This document shows positions 32,775-44,793 of a stretch of 64,000 nucleotides of DNA, in pieces. A model generated the notes under the pieces. It saw only the letters and a list, made by a program, of their open reading frames with translations, was not told the DNA's origin and did not search any database. Location of the stretch: the NCBI RefSeq assembly GCF_000208745.1, contig NC_030853.1, positions 24,071,334 to 24,135,333 on the forward strand, written 5' to 3'. Made by a program: the position numbers and the translations under genes. The stretch comes from Theobroma cacao. Lineage: Eukaryota; Streptophyta; Magnoliopsida; Malvales; Malvaceae. Every line of letters starts with the position of its first letter. Within the stretch, counting starts at the first letter, position 1.

Positions 32775-33562
32775 TGTTAAAAAAAATTAGCAACAAAGAA
32801 AAATAAAACAAGTAAAAAATAGTAATTGGTCTGAGGCGTGGTATCACTGTCTTTAAAGATAATTTTCACCTCTTCAGAGTATAAAACTCGGTGCAAAAGG
32901 ACTGTAGCGGTTATCCTCCAGGATCCAACAGACCATTCCTTATAGTTTGCACAAACTATTAAGGGATGATAGGAACAGCAGAAAAGTGAAAACCAGCGAG
33001 AAAAGAGATGAGGCAAAGAAAGTTTAAGAGAAGAAAGGAGGCAGAGGAAATTAGTCGAGAAAGCTTAAGAAAAGAAAAGCTTTAGTGTGTGTTATGAGTG
33101 AGGGTGTAAAGCTATATTTATAGGCATGGAGGGGAGTGAATGTTGCACCAGATCAGGGAATTGAGAAAAACCTAGTTAGCATTTAACTAAGTCAGATAAA
33201 CGTTGGAGCAAAACCAGGATAAACGTTGAGTTTGAGTTTGATTTAATCAAAGGCTAGAAAAGCTTAAAAAAATTTAAGCCAAGGTACAAAGAGTTTGATT
33301 TAATCAAAGGCTGGAAAAGCTTAAAAAAATTAAAGCCAAGGTACAAAAAGTCACTTTGGCATAGCCCATGTGTATATTCGCGAGCAAGGGGGGAATATGA
33401 AATTTCTAAAGGTTTGGCCCAATCTTGTGTGCGTGCGAGCTCACTCCGTTTTCCTTGCTTGTAACAAGTCTATAGTTGGTTTTCATATATAAAACATTCA
33501 TCTTTTATGTATCTTGGCAATATGGGATGTTTGAACCTTATGAAATACACTATTTTTCAACA
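32775..33562 (-). repeat. 3' LTR of the Ty1/copia element (788 bp)
   Basis: On the + strand it starts TGTTAAAA and ends TTTTTCAACA. CAAAT at 32770-32774 is the target-site duplication. It is colinear with the right LTR. This copy carries a tandem duplication of about 57-60 bp around GTTTGATTTAATCAAAGGC (about 33230-33345) that the other LTR has once. Confidence 0.93.
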
Positions 33563-33573
33563 ATCCCCCACAT
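33563..33573 (-). other. Polypurine tract of the copia element
   Basis: TGTGGGGGAT on the - strand directly precedes the TGTTGAAAAATAG start of the 3' LTR. This confirms that the element is transcribed on the - strand. Confidence 0.78.
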
Positions 33574-36500
33574 ATTTCATAAGGTTTTATAAGAAGTTTC
33601 GCTGGGTTAAATTTCATTTGAGTGTAATGCATCATGATTGGTGCTTTTTAAGCTATGAACCGCCCCTAGAAAGAATGAAATATAAGTCACAAAATTTTGG
33701 TGAAGTTTGTAACTTATATGAACCAAAATTCTTTATGTGAAATATAGTTTTCATCAATCACATTACACCCCCACAATTTCTACTGTTCAACGCGGTTTTG
33801 CGTGAATAGGCCATGCGCTTGCCTAGTTATTCATAAATGCTCTAGAGGATTTGTCATAATTCTCATAGGAGCAGCCCCACTCCACACTTATATAAGTTGA
33901 TTCCATCAAGTGTATACTGCAGCATAATACACTACCCAAAAGGGTTATGGAATACATTAAGAGTTTAACTCAACCTCTCTTGCATTGCAGTTTTGCACTA
34001 CTTACACACCATAGGAGGGACAATAATTTCAATAGTTCATTAATTTATCAACAAATAACTTGTTATTACCCATATAAACCTAATTCACGAGATTTCCAAT
34101 CACATAGGTTGAGTTACTATTATTTGTTGATTTTCTCATTTGGCTTAAGTCTCATTCCCCTCGATGTAGCATTAATTAATTTTCTTCCTAGGGGCTTAGT
34201 TAGAGGATCGACCAAATTCAACTCTGACTTCACATAATTAATGGATATAATTCCATCTCTAAGCAACTGTTTTACTACATCATGTCTCAAACGAATGTGT
34301 CTATATTTACCATTGAAAGTTTTATTCTTTACAATGGCTATTGCCACTTGGCAATCACAATGCATGGACACAGAAGGTGTTGGTTTCGTTCCCAACAGAA
34401 TATCTGCTAAGAGGTTTCTCAACCACTCAGCCTCATTGCCATCCAACTCTAAAGCTATAAATTTTGACTTCATTGTAGATTTAGCAATTATTGTTTGTTT
34501 GGTTGATTTCCAAGTTATAGCACCCCCACTAAGGGTGAATACATAACCACTTGTAGATTTTGTCTCATCTGAATCTGAGATTCAGTTAGCATCATTGTAT
34601 CCTTCTAATACAGCGGGAAATCTATTATATAAAATACCATAGTTTATAGTACCTTTCAAATATTTCATCACCTTACTCAAGGCAGTCCAATGATCTCTAT
34701 TAGGACTTTGTGTATATCTGCTCAATCTACATACAGCATAAGCTATATCTGATCGAGTATAATTCATCAAATGCATCAGACTCCCAATAATTTGTGCATA
34801 TTCAAATTGAGCTACACTATCACCTCTATATTTCTTTAATTGGATATACTATCATAAGGAGTACTCACAAGTGTGCATCAAAATATCCAAACCTTTTAAG
34901 TAGCCTCTCAACATAATGCTCTTGTGTTAGCATTAAGCCACTATCACATCTTATAATTTTAATAACCAAAATAACTTTGGCTTCTCTCAGATCTTTCATG
35001 TCAAATTTAGAAGCTAAAAAACATTTTATTTTGTTGACCACATCAATACATGTACCAAAAATAAGCATATCATCAACATATAAGCTAATAATCACACATC
35101 CACTATCAACAGTTTTTGTGTACACACATTTATCAACTCCAACAATAGAAAATTCATTACTAATAAGAATTTGATCAAATTTCTCATGCCATTGTTTTGG
35201 TGTTTGTTTCAACCCATATAATGATTTAATCAATTTACAAACTTTGTTTTCTTGACCAGGAAGAATACATCCCTTGGGTTGTGCCATATAAATTTCTTCT
35301 TCTAAATCACATTTAAAAAAGCGATTTTTACATTCATTTGATGAACAACAAGTTTGTAAATTGAAGCTAAGGCAAATAAAACACGAATTGATGCAATTCT
35401 TGTTACTGGAGTAAAGTATCAAACTAGTCAATATTTGGTTTTTGAGTAAAACCCTTTGCAACTAATCTAACTTTATATTTATCAATAGAACTATCAAGAT
35501 TAAATTTCATTTTAAAAATCCATTTGCAACCAATTGGTTTGGCTCCAGGTGGTAAATCAACTAATTCCCAAGTTTGATTTTGTAAAATCAAATCAATCTC
35601 ATTTTGTATGACTTCTTTCCAAAATAAACTTTCTTTAGAAAAAATTGCATCAGCATAAGTTAAAAGATCATTATCTACAAGATAAATATAAAAATCATTA
35701 CCAAAAGAATTTCCTTCCTTGGTCTTTTACTTCTTCTCAAATCATCATTTTGTATTTCAAAATCATTTTTACTAAAAGGTGCATGAGAAATTGTATCAGT
35801 TCTTAATGAAAAGATATGCTCAAAAAATTCGGCATTCTTTGTTTCAACAATTGTATTACAATCAAAAACATCACTTTTTAATACATGAAATCTATATGCA
35901 GCACTATGTTCAGCATAACCAATAAACATGCAATCAGATGTCTTAAAACCAATTTTTCTCTTCTTAAATTCAAGAAGCATTACCTTAGCTAGACACCCTC
36001 ATACTTTCAAATATTTTAAATTAGGAGAATAACCTTTCCATAATTCATAAGGTGTCTTACCAGTTTTCTTATAAGGTATTCTATTTTGAATATGACATGC
36101 AGATAATAAAGTTTCACCCCATAAATTTTCATGTGCATTGGAACTAACAAGCATAGAGTTCATCATTTCTTTTAATGTTATATTTTTTCTTTCAACTACA
36201 CCATTTGATTCAGGAGAATATGGAGGAGTAATTTCATGAATTATTCCTTCTTTTTGACAAATATCATTAATCGGTATATATTCACCCCCTCTATCTGATC
36301 TAACTCTTTTTATCTTTTTGTTTAGTTGATTTTCTACCTCAACTTTATATTTAATAAACATGTCAAAAGCTTCATCTTTATGCCTAAGTAGATAAACTTT
36401 AGTAAATCTAGAATAATCGTCAATAAATGTAACATAGTATTGCTTACCACCTCTAGTCACAATTTGTTTTAAATCTCCTAAGTCTGTATGAATTAAACTT

Positions 36501-38077
36501 AATAATTCAGATTCCCTATTTACTGAAATACAAGTTTTCTTAGTTAATTTTGTTTCAGCACATATTTCGCATTTATTAAAGCATATATTTTTAATACTAG
36601 AAATTAAACCCAGTGATTGCATTTTCTTAATATAGAGAATGTTAACATGTCCTAGTCTACCATGCCATAAATCAACAGAGTCAACCATATAAGCAGAAGA
36701 ATTGCCATTTTCATTCAAAACATTGGAAATGTTAAGTACAAAGAGTCCCTGATTGCAATAACCCTTACCCACAAACACATTATTTTTTATCATCACGATC
36801 TTGTCAGATTCGAATGACACTTTGACCCTAACCTTACGTAATAAGGCTACAGATACCAGGTTTGCCCTTATATTAGGAACATGAAGAACATCATTTAGAG
36901 CTACGGTCTTGCCAGATGTGAGCTTGAGAAGGACTTTCCTTTTACCAAGAACTTGAGCAGTTCGAAAATCACCAAGGTATATTGTCTCTTCTCCTTCCCC
37001 TACAAGAGGATAGGAGGTCAAGGCATTTCTGTTTTCAAAAATATGCTTGGTAGCACTTGAGTCTACTACCCATTCCTTCACACTGGCCACCATATTTGCT
37101 TGTGAAATGACCGCAGCAATTACATCGTCGGATTCATCTGCTTTGACCAAGTTGACTCTTGGATTAGTAGGTTTGTCATTTCCCTTTGCTCTTGTCCTGC
37201 ATTGTGCTGCATGATGCCCTGGCTTTCCATAGACAAAATAACTACCCTTCTTTTTGAAGGTGGGATGAGGAGCTTTGGGTTTATGATCAGGTTTATAAGG
37301 GTATCTTTGTTGATGTTGGGTTCTACCTTGCACTAGATTAGCTTTAGTTGCAATTTTCTTAGCTTTGGAGGCCTTAATCTCCCTGCAGATTGTGTCTTCA
37401 ATGATGATGTGCATAATCAAATCTGCAAGTGACAACTGTTTTTCCTTGTGCTTCAGTTGTTGCTTGTATCCATTCTAGGATTCTGGTAGCTTCTCAATCA
37501 ATAACCCAGCAACGAACTCTTCTTGCAAGTTGATTTTTTCAGCCTTCAAATCATCCACCAGCTTGTGGTACTCATTGATTTGACTCTTGATGTCCTTGTC
37601 ATCTGTCAGCTTCCAACGATAAAAGTTGCCAATCACGAACTTCTGTTTCCCAACATCTTCAGCAGTGTATTTGGCTATCATTGACTCTCATATTTGCTTT
37701 GCTTCTTTGTAAGGGTTGTATACATCAAACAACTCATTAGAAAGTGTGCTAATGATTGTATGCCTACATACCTTATTTGCATGCATCCATGGTTCCAGCA
37801 TCTTGACATCATCTGGCTTGAAATCAATTAGTGCAAAAGCGATCCCATGAACATCAAGGATTGAAAAAATCCTTTCTTGCCACCTTTTGAAGTTTCTGCC
37901 ATCAAAGACTTCTATTTTGGAAATATCTGGAAATGGTTTGGCATATGAAGTCGAGGGCATAGGAGGAATGGTCATCAGAATCGGAGCTATGGGGGAACTG
38001 TTGACAGTGGTTGTGGCAGTAAAGAGAGAGGCAGTATTAGGAACAGTGGCAGTAGCATTATCAATGTGGGAATCCAT
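33574..38077 (-). pseudogene. Ty1/copia gag-pol polyprotein, decayed
   Basis: Order from 38077 downwards. Gag starts MDSHIDN, 12 nt inside the 5' LTR. A zinc-knuckle relic lies at about 37210-37255 (YFVYGKPGHHAAQC, both leading Cys now Tyr). Protease lies at about 37060 (WVVDSSATKHI, DSG to DSS). Integrase follows, with LWHGRLGHVN, CEICAETK, HTDLGDL, FIDDYSRFTKV, SDRGGEY and SPESNGVVERKN (36000-36700). Reverse transcriptase is at about 34865-35560 (IKSLYGLKQTPKQWHEKFD, LYVDDMLIFG). RNase H is at about 34120-34780 ([26 protein letters not shown]). The order PR-INT-RT-RH defines Ty1/copia. From gag to integrase one frame is kept and broken only by stops at 37688-37690 (TGA), 37475-37477 (TAG) and 35999-36001 (TGA), all where Trp is expected. 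The RT region also has frameshifts. Confidence 0.92.
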
Positions 38078-38089
38078 TATCCTTAAGAA

Positions 38090-38854
38090 TGTTAAAAAAA
38101 TTAGCAACAAAGGAAAATAAAACAAGTCAAAAACAATAATTGGTCTGAGGCGTGGTATTACTGTCCTTAAGAATAATTTTCGCCCCTTCATAGTAGAAAA
38201 CTCGGTGCAAAAGGACTATACCGGTTATCCTCTAGGATTCAACAGACCCTTCTTTATAGTTTGCACAAACTATTAAGGGATGACAGGAACAGTAGAAAAG
38301 TGAAAACCCAACTAGAAAAGAGAGGAGGCAAAGAAAGCTTAAGAGAAGAAAGGAGGCGAAGGAAATTAGTTGAGAAAGCTTAAGAAAAGAAAAGCTTTGG
38401 TGTGTGTTGTGAGTGAGGGTGTAAGGCTGTATTTATAGGCATGGAGGGGAGTGAACGTTGCACCAAATAAGGTGAATGTTGCACCAGATCAGGGAATTGA
38501 GAAAAACCTGATCAGCATTTAACTAAGTCAGATAAACGTTGGAGCAAAACTAGGAGAACCAGATAAGTATGATAGAGTTTGAGTTTGATTTAATCAAAGG
38601 CTGAAAAAGCTTAAAAAAATTAAAGCCAAGGTGCAAAAAGTCACTTGGGCACAGCCCACGTTTGTATTTGCGCGCAAGGGGGGAAAATCTGAAATTTCTA
38701 AAAGTTTGGTCCAATCTTGTGTAAGCATGAGCCCACTCAGTTTTCCTTGCTTACAACAAGTCCATAGTTGATTTTCATATATAAAGCATTCACCTTTTAT
38801 GTATCTTGACAATATAAGATATTTGAACTTTATGAAATATACTATTTTTCAACA
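38090..38854 (-). repeat. 5' LTR of the Ty1/copia element (765 bp)
   Basis: Starts TGTTAAAA and ends TTTTTCAACA on the + strand. It is followed by the second copy of CAAAT at 38855-38859. It carries its own short duplication (GTTGCACCA-type, about 38455-38490) absent from the left LTR. No primer-binding site matching a plant tRNA is seen in the 12 bases between this LTR and gag. Confidence 0.93.
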
Positions 38855-38859
38855 CAAAT

Positions 38860-39420
38860 GGAGTGCAAAAAACGTTGGCTTTTGTCTGTGGAGCAACTTT
38901 ATGGTTTCTTTGAGGTGCTCAAAATGAAGTGTGTTTGAAAAGAAGTGGGATTTGAATGATTTGATCTCTTTGGTGAAACTTTGATCTTTGTACTGGATCA
39001 AGGCAGTGGAAAGGGATGATAGTGCTCTTGATACGGCTTGGTGGACTGGCCGGGGACTGCCTCCAAGTCAAATGTATGAAAGCATCTCCTATGCACAAGC
39101 TGATTTCTTAAAGTTTAATACAGATGGTTTTGCTGGAGGCAAGTCTGACATCTTGGGCCGGAAGGGTACTGAAAAACTCTGCAGGTAATATTCTCACACT
39201 ATTCTCCCAGTCTATTGGTGTTTTGGATTCTAATTACGCAGAGCTGTATGCTATAAAATTAGCCCTGTAAATTTTTTGCAACTCATCATGGCTACGAAAT
39301 ATGTTATTAGTCATTTTATCGGATTCAAAGATTGTTGTTCTTTCGATTCTCAACTCATGAAAAAGGCCATGGAATCTCTGCGAACTCTTTCAACAAATCC
39401 ATAGTTATTGATTGCATTTT
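38860..39420 (+). mobile_element. LINE remnant, right part (RNase H)
   Basis: Continues the LINE interrupted at 32774. WDLNDLISLVKL-type sequence is followed by LKFNTDGFAGGKSDI (first RNase H aspartate, NTDG) and, after a frameshift, SAGNILTLFSQSIGVLDSNYAELYAIKLAL (RNase H glutamate in NYAEL) and SDSKIVV. Stops and shifts show it is dead. Confidence 0.75.
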
Positions 39421-39464
39421 TTTTAGGATATTTTTAGAGAAATTAACCATTATTCAACATTTGA

Positions 39465-39550
39465 ACATTTGGTTCATTTGTTAGTGTATGATCCTGCTTA
39501 AAGATCAAGTTCGAATCCCTCTTCCTCCAATTATAAAAAAAAAAAAAAAG
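39465..39550 (+). repeat. tRNA-like / SINE-type tail with poly(A)
   Basis: TGATC-CTGCTTAAA-GATCA forms a 5-bp stem and 9-base loop like an anticodon arm. It is followed by GTTCGAATCCC, a good B-box/T-arm, and then a run of about 16 A. This is either a tRNA-derived SINE or the 3' end of the neighbouring LINE. Confidence 0.45.
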
Positions 39551-41598
39551 CTAACCATTGTACCGACTACTTGCAAAAATGAGATGGATAGAACTGATTT
39601 TATATGTGAGTTGAGTTGGAGCTGGAGGATTCCTGATCTGAATGCATCATGTTCTTTAAATTAGCTGCTGTTGGTAGGGCTCTGTTTTGCAATATGTGCT
39701 CTTCTTGTTATGCTATTAGGAGTGGTGTTTACTGAACTATTTGGTACCAATTTTGATGTCTTGGGCTCGTTTTGTTTCTTAGATGCTGCAACATGTTTAT
39801 AGCTGGTCCTGTTATCATTTGCAGCTAGATTGCTGTCATTAGTTCTGTTATCATTTGGTGCATCATGTTTGATACCTCCATAAAACTGCTGGCTTAAAAA
39901 AATAATTTTAAATTTTTATGTAATTAGATCGCAAAATTGATGAACATGCAGAACTATTTTGACAAAGATAACATTAGAACTTACGTTGGAAGAAGGGAAA
40001 TAAGTGGAAAAGCAGTGCAGAAAGCTTTTGTTTGTTGAATTTGAAGTTGCAGAACAAACTGAAACAGAAAAGTAGATAAATAATGTTACCATTCTAGACT
40101 TTGGAATCACCAATGACCATATAGTTTTTTTCTTTTTTTGGTGGAAAGACATAAAATGATTGAAGAGAGGTACAAAGCACTACATCTTGATATGCTGGGA
40201 AACTTTAGCAGCTGGAAAATTACAGTCCTGACGCATGAAAAGCCCCCGCATATAAAGAAATCAAAAAGCCAACTGGCAGCTAAATCATTCCAGCTAAAAT
40301 GTAATTGAAAATGTCTCGATATACTTGTAGATTCAAAGAAAATTTGGAAAAGTTCAAAGTGCAAAGAAGATTTTTAATTGTATCTTCTCCTAGTAAACAA
40401 CTACAAGGTACTAGTTTGTCACAAATCTTAAGGGTACAGAGTTCTACACGATAGTGTCTATTTAAAGTGTTAAAATCTCCCAACTATTACTTTAGGCCAA
40501 AGACTCTCGCAATTCCAATCATCATCAATCTAATTCTATGCAATAGACGTAATTAACACGCACACTCTAATCCCTAGATCAATAATTGTGAATTACTACA
40601 ATTTCCAACAATCAAAAGGGAGTGCTGTACATTCTGCTATTCAATCCGGAAAAAGATATTGCATGTCATCTGACTCATCTCCCATGAAACAACAGTGTTC
40701 TGGAAGAAAAGTATGAAACAGTGTGACGATCAGCACAATATATACATATACCAAAAAGAGAGATTCTCAATAAATTTATGACAAGGGCTTACATCAGGTC
40801 TCAATGAATGTAAGGATTGATATAGCTAGATTAAACAAAAGACTTTTAGGAGTTACGTGTTGGCCAAGCAGTGTGTACCGGTCATGCAGGCAGAAAAACC
40901 AGCTCACGTGAGGCTTGGTCTTCCTAGGAAAGCTGCAACTTATGATTACGTGGGGTTTTTTCCTTTCTTTTTCCCCTAAAGTAATAGGAGGGGGATCTAA
41001 AGACTTAATGAAACCGAAATCTAAACCAAAAGTCTGAAACCACCGTAGAAATTTTGAGAGTCAAAAATAAACAGTGAAGTAAAGTTTACTGTTTTCATCT
41101 ATGAATGATTTCAACAATTTCGACTTCTGCCAAAAGAAGAGTAAAATTCGGCTTCCTTGGTGGTCTATATTTGCGACGCAAATTTGCTGCACGTTGACGG
41201 TCGGACATGTGAATTCATTCTGAGATATCTCCAAGCTATATTAATTAGGATAGGTAAAAGCTGCTGCTTAAGACAGCTTGCCCTTTCTTTTCACTCTCCT
41301 TTTCCTTATTTTTCTGATTAACTAGCTTATAGCTAAGTAACAAGTTGGTGATTAAGGGGAGGTGATTAAAGACTAAAGAATGCTTATAATTAATTGAAAT
41401 ATTATTCAACTTATCAAATGAAAGAACCTTGTGTCGAAACAATAAAATATATAAAATCAAAGAATCCTGTTTTCTCATTTACATTTGTGGCATGTAATCC
41501 TACCTCACACAATTGCATCTAAAAGGAGGAAAAAAAGAAGAAAAAAAATTAAACCAATAACAATAACAGTGTTGGGTCGTTGATTTGCAAGCTACGAA
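39551..41598. other. Intergenic region downstream of the PIP1-type genes
   Basis: No supported gene. It contains an orphan copy of the PIP1-type promoter block at about 40855-40945, listed separately. Confidence 0.5.
40855..40945 (-). promoter_or_regulatory. Orphan PIP1-type promoter block
   Basis: TGTTGGCCAAG, then GTCATGCAGGCAGAAAA and GTGAGGCTTGG, matches in order the block upstream of the second PIP1-type gene (TGTTGACCAAG, GTCACAGGCAGAAAA, GCGAGGCTTGG at 45161-45236). It also shares ACCAGCTC with the first gene's promoter. The W-box core TTGACC is changed to TTGGCC. A G-box CACGTG is present. No precursor-like coding sequence is found in the following 400 bases on the - strand. Confidence 0.55.
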
Positions 41599-41820
41599 TT
41601 AGTGGCCAGGTCCTTTAGGACTAGGTCCAGAATCTAACCGCTCGAGCCAGTATGCCATGGTGAACTTAGCCTTCTGGTAGACCGACGAGTATGTGTCGAG
41701 GTGATTTGTCTTTGCAAAATCCTCCGGGAGCACTCTGGTAGCTTCAACCCCGACGTGGCTCAGCGCTGCCATTGAGATGACAAAAATGATCAGAAGGGTG
41801 CTCAGCTTTCTGCTATCCAT
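41599..41820 (-). CDS. PIP1: PAMP-induced secreted peptide precursor (PIP1 type), copy a
   Basis: A 73-aa prepropeptide. The N-terminal signal peptide is about residues 1-27 (MDSRKLSTLLIIFVISMAAL ... GVEA). A variable pro-region follows (TRVLPEDFAKTNHLDTYSSV). The C-terminal SGPSPKGPGH ends the protein. The SGPS-x-G-x-GH core defines the plant PIP/PIPL family, whose mature hydroxylated peptides are released to the apoplast and amplify immunity, in Arabidopsis via the receptor kinase RLK7. Single exon, with the ATG at 41820 following a TATA box by about 130 bases. The paralogue 3 kb upstream on the same strand is about 70% identical by eye. Confidence 0.88.
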   Translation of the reverse strand: MDSRKLSTLLIIFVISMAALSHVGVEATRVLPEDFAKTNHLDTYSSVYQKAKFTMAYWLERLDSGPSPKGPGH

Positions 41821-41950
41821 CTTCAGGAAGGTAATCTAAACGTGGGCGTAAAGCTAACTCTTTGAAGGGTATGCGGTGGAAAGCGGTAGGGAGAGCTCTG
41901 GTTTTTCTGGTTTGATACTGGGAATGAAGAGAATGAAGAAGTGATACCTG

Positions 41951-41960
41951 GTATATATAG
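41951..41960 (-). promoter_or_regulatory. TATA box of PIP1-type gene a
   Basis: CTATATATAC on the - strand lies about 131 bases before the ATG. Confidence 0.68.
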
Positions 41961-42047
41961 AAAAAAGAGTTGGATAGGAGTCTTTTGGAAGTTGGAACAG
42001 CTGACAGATGTTGAACAAGATGGGAAAAGGATGGGCTTTTGAGGACT

Positions 42048-42170
42048 ATCGTGTTGACCAAGGATTTTGAGCGAGTCATAGAAACAAAAACGACCAGCTC
42101 GAGTGGGGCGTATTGTTGCTGCTGGGAACGCTGAAACATGGGTTCATGATTTTGAACATGTCAATGGCTG
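42048..42170 (-). promoter_or_regulatory. Duplicated W-box promoter block of PIP1-type gene a
   Basis: TTGACC at 42054-42059 is the W-box core bound by WRKY factors. It lies in GTGTTGACCAAGG, followed by a GAGTCATAGAAACAAAA block and later GATTTTGAACATGTCAATGG. The same elements occur in the same order at 45161-45285 ahead of the second gene. Conservation between paralogous promoters suggests that these are the pathogen-response elements. Confidence 0.6.
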
Positions 42171-44793
42171 CTACAGCCAGCCCATTGAATATGAAATTTA
42201 CTGGGCTAACCCTTCCTCCCATAACTTGGGTTCAATAGAGGTGAAGGATCCTTTTGTCATTTGAAGAGTGTCAGGGGCGGATCGGGTAAGAAATATAGTG
42301 TCAAGTCCAAAGGTGGAAATATTGAAATTTGACTAAGTTGGTTGCTTGCTTTGCCCGCCTTGAAGGAAAATCAAAATTGCGTATAGCTAATGTTAGTATA
42401 TTTTTAATAGTGAATTTGACTCTCAGATATCGGCAGTACAAGTTAAGACCTTTATAGTTATTTGAACTTAGAAGTGTTTTAAAAAAAAAACTTATAATTG
42501 CTAATTTATGGGTTAGACCTCTAAGGCAAACTCGTGTTCTCATAAATTCAAGCGTAGCTCTTAACTTATATGGGTTAAGCAACTCCTTAAAACTTTTAAT
42601 ATTACTTCAATAAAATTTTTACATTCATTTTATGTTTGTAACATTTTTAATATTTAAATTAAAATTTAAAGACATAATATTTAAAAAAGTCTCTAAATTA
42701 TTTAAAAATTTTTAAATAATTTTTTTATTACGTTCAATGAAATATTTATATGTTTATTTTGATCCAAATAAACTCTAATGTCTAAGGGTTGATTAATAGT
42801 TGTTAATCAAAATGCCAATTGACATTTTATGTTACGTGATACTAATGTAATGTGTTGATACGACATAATGAATGACGATGTAACACGATGATATAATTTC
42901 GTGATATTTTTCACTCTCTATATAAATGTCATATGAGTATAAAATAATAAATACAATTTTGATTAATAACAATTAATCAACCATTAATTACTAGAGACTA
43001 CTTAATCAAACTAAAAATATAAAAATTTGATTGAATATAATAAAAGAATAAAAATTTATATAAATATTTTTAAATAATTAAAAACCTTTTTCAAATATTA
43101 CCCCACCCCTTTCCTTTTTTGGTTATTGGTTGCTGCCTATTCACCAACACACTTCAACTAACCCATGCGCCACATATTAATTGCTAAATTTGAAAATATT
43201 GACTTGATGTCAAAATTATAAATATATAATGAAATAAAGAATTTGATTAACTGATCTTTACAGGTATTAATTAAGAATAGTTTAAATATTATTTTAGAAA
43301 AAGATTTGTATTTAATTATTATTTTTACCAAATTCGAGAGAAAATAAAGCATTAATTGCAAATTTTCCTTTTAAATATCACTTTAGCAACAGTCTCTAAG
43401 CAGTATTAACGTTTGACTAAATAAAATAGTATCTCCTCTTTCATGTTGTCACTTTTAAGTAGATATGAAACGAGGGTAATAAAGGAAAAGCTTCGAAGCA
43501 TTACATTTTGACAGCAAACATGATTTCATAATTAAAAAACTAATTGAGAACCCAATAAAGTTTCATATTAAGTGCCGGATTCAAGTTTTTGTATAAAGAG
43601 TGACTTATTGAAATAAATTGCTTGGTTTGATTCAGAGTGATGAAATAATATATCTTAAAATTTATACATATAATAATAAAAAATATTAAAAATTGAAGGG
43701 TGACAATTGCTACTGTCGTTATCGTCTTCGGTTCTCTTTTATCAAGAATTTATATATTTAACTAAAATTTAATAATAACTAGCCAATAAAACCTACGAAA
43801 CTTGTCATCACAAGAGAAAAAAGAAAGAAAGAAAGAAAATCATTAATTAACACTGTCAAACATCCTTGCTTAACTTGTTTCAGCCGTCACCGATGCTTAT
43901 GAATCATTAATACTATAAAGTCCAAACTCCGACCTGCATAACTCTTGTACACTTGTGAAGTTCCTTTGCTTCCTTTATCCACTACTCCACGGGTCTATGT
44001 TTCCAAAGTTGTTGCTCAACGTAACTCATTAAAGATAGCATTGAATTCGAAGATAAAACTGTACATGTTTAAACAACATTCTTAGATGATATGAACTAGC
44101 TATGTTTTGATGCTTGCTTACTCATTTAGGCTTAACTCAAATTGCTGCAGTGTAAAAGGAAATGGTTACTTAGTGGTTGGAGGGTGGGGAGCAGGGGAAA
44201 TCGTTGCATGCTTGGAAAAAAGGAAAGAATAGGTAAAAAGATAAACCGTTGCATGGATGTAGAATGTGGACTCATTTCATTGGTTGGTTTTAAAACTTTG
44301 GCTTCATAGATGCATGCTTGCATGCCCACGCAATATATATATATATTAGCCTCAAAAATCATTAATAAAGAAAAAATGAAATTAAGAACAGTAATTAATG
44401 AATAAAGTATCAAGGATTCAAGAATAATAAGAGAGGAATAGCTTGGTCCTCTATGCATTTTAGTTGTTCTTCGCCTATATATATATATATAGTAAAAGAT
44501 TAGAGAATTTTCTAATTGCATGGTCATCCAACTTATAAAATTAAAGAATTTTTATTTGTCCATTTACATTGTTTTATATAAATTCTACATGGCAGTCGGC
44601 GGAAGCTGCAGTTTGTATCTTGAGCCTACCTATAAAATAAAGAAGAACTAAAAAAAAAAAAGGAAAAAAACAATAATTAATAAAACCGCCGAGTATACTT
44701 CCTTCTAGTTAACTTTCATCTGTACGTATGAGCATACGATTACGATCCTTAGCTGGATGTTTCAGACTTGAAGATTGTTCCTAGACTGAGGAG
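42171..44793. other. Intergenic region between the two PIP1-type genes
   Basis: AT-rich sequence with no recognisable gene. Short TA microsatellites lie at about 44334-44346 and 44477-44491. Confidence 0.5.

Noticed and set aside
39916..40483. Several 67-85-codon open frames on the - strand
   Set aside because: No conserved motifs, no splice logic and overlapping frames; treated as chance.
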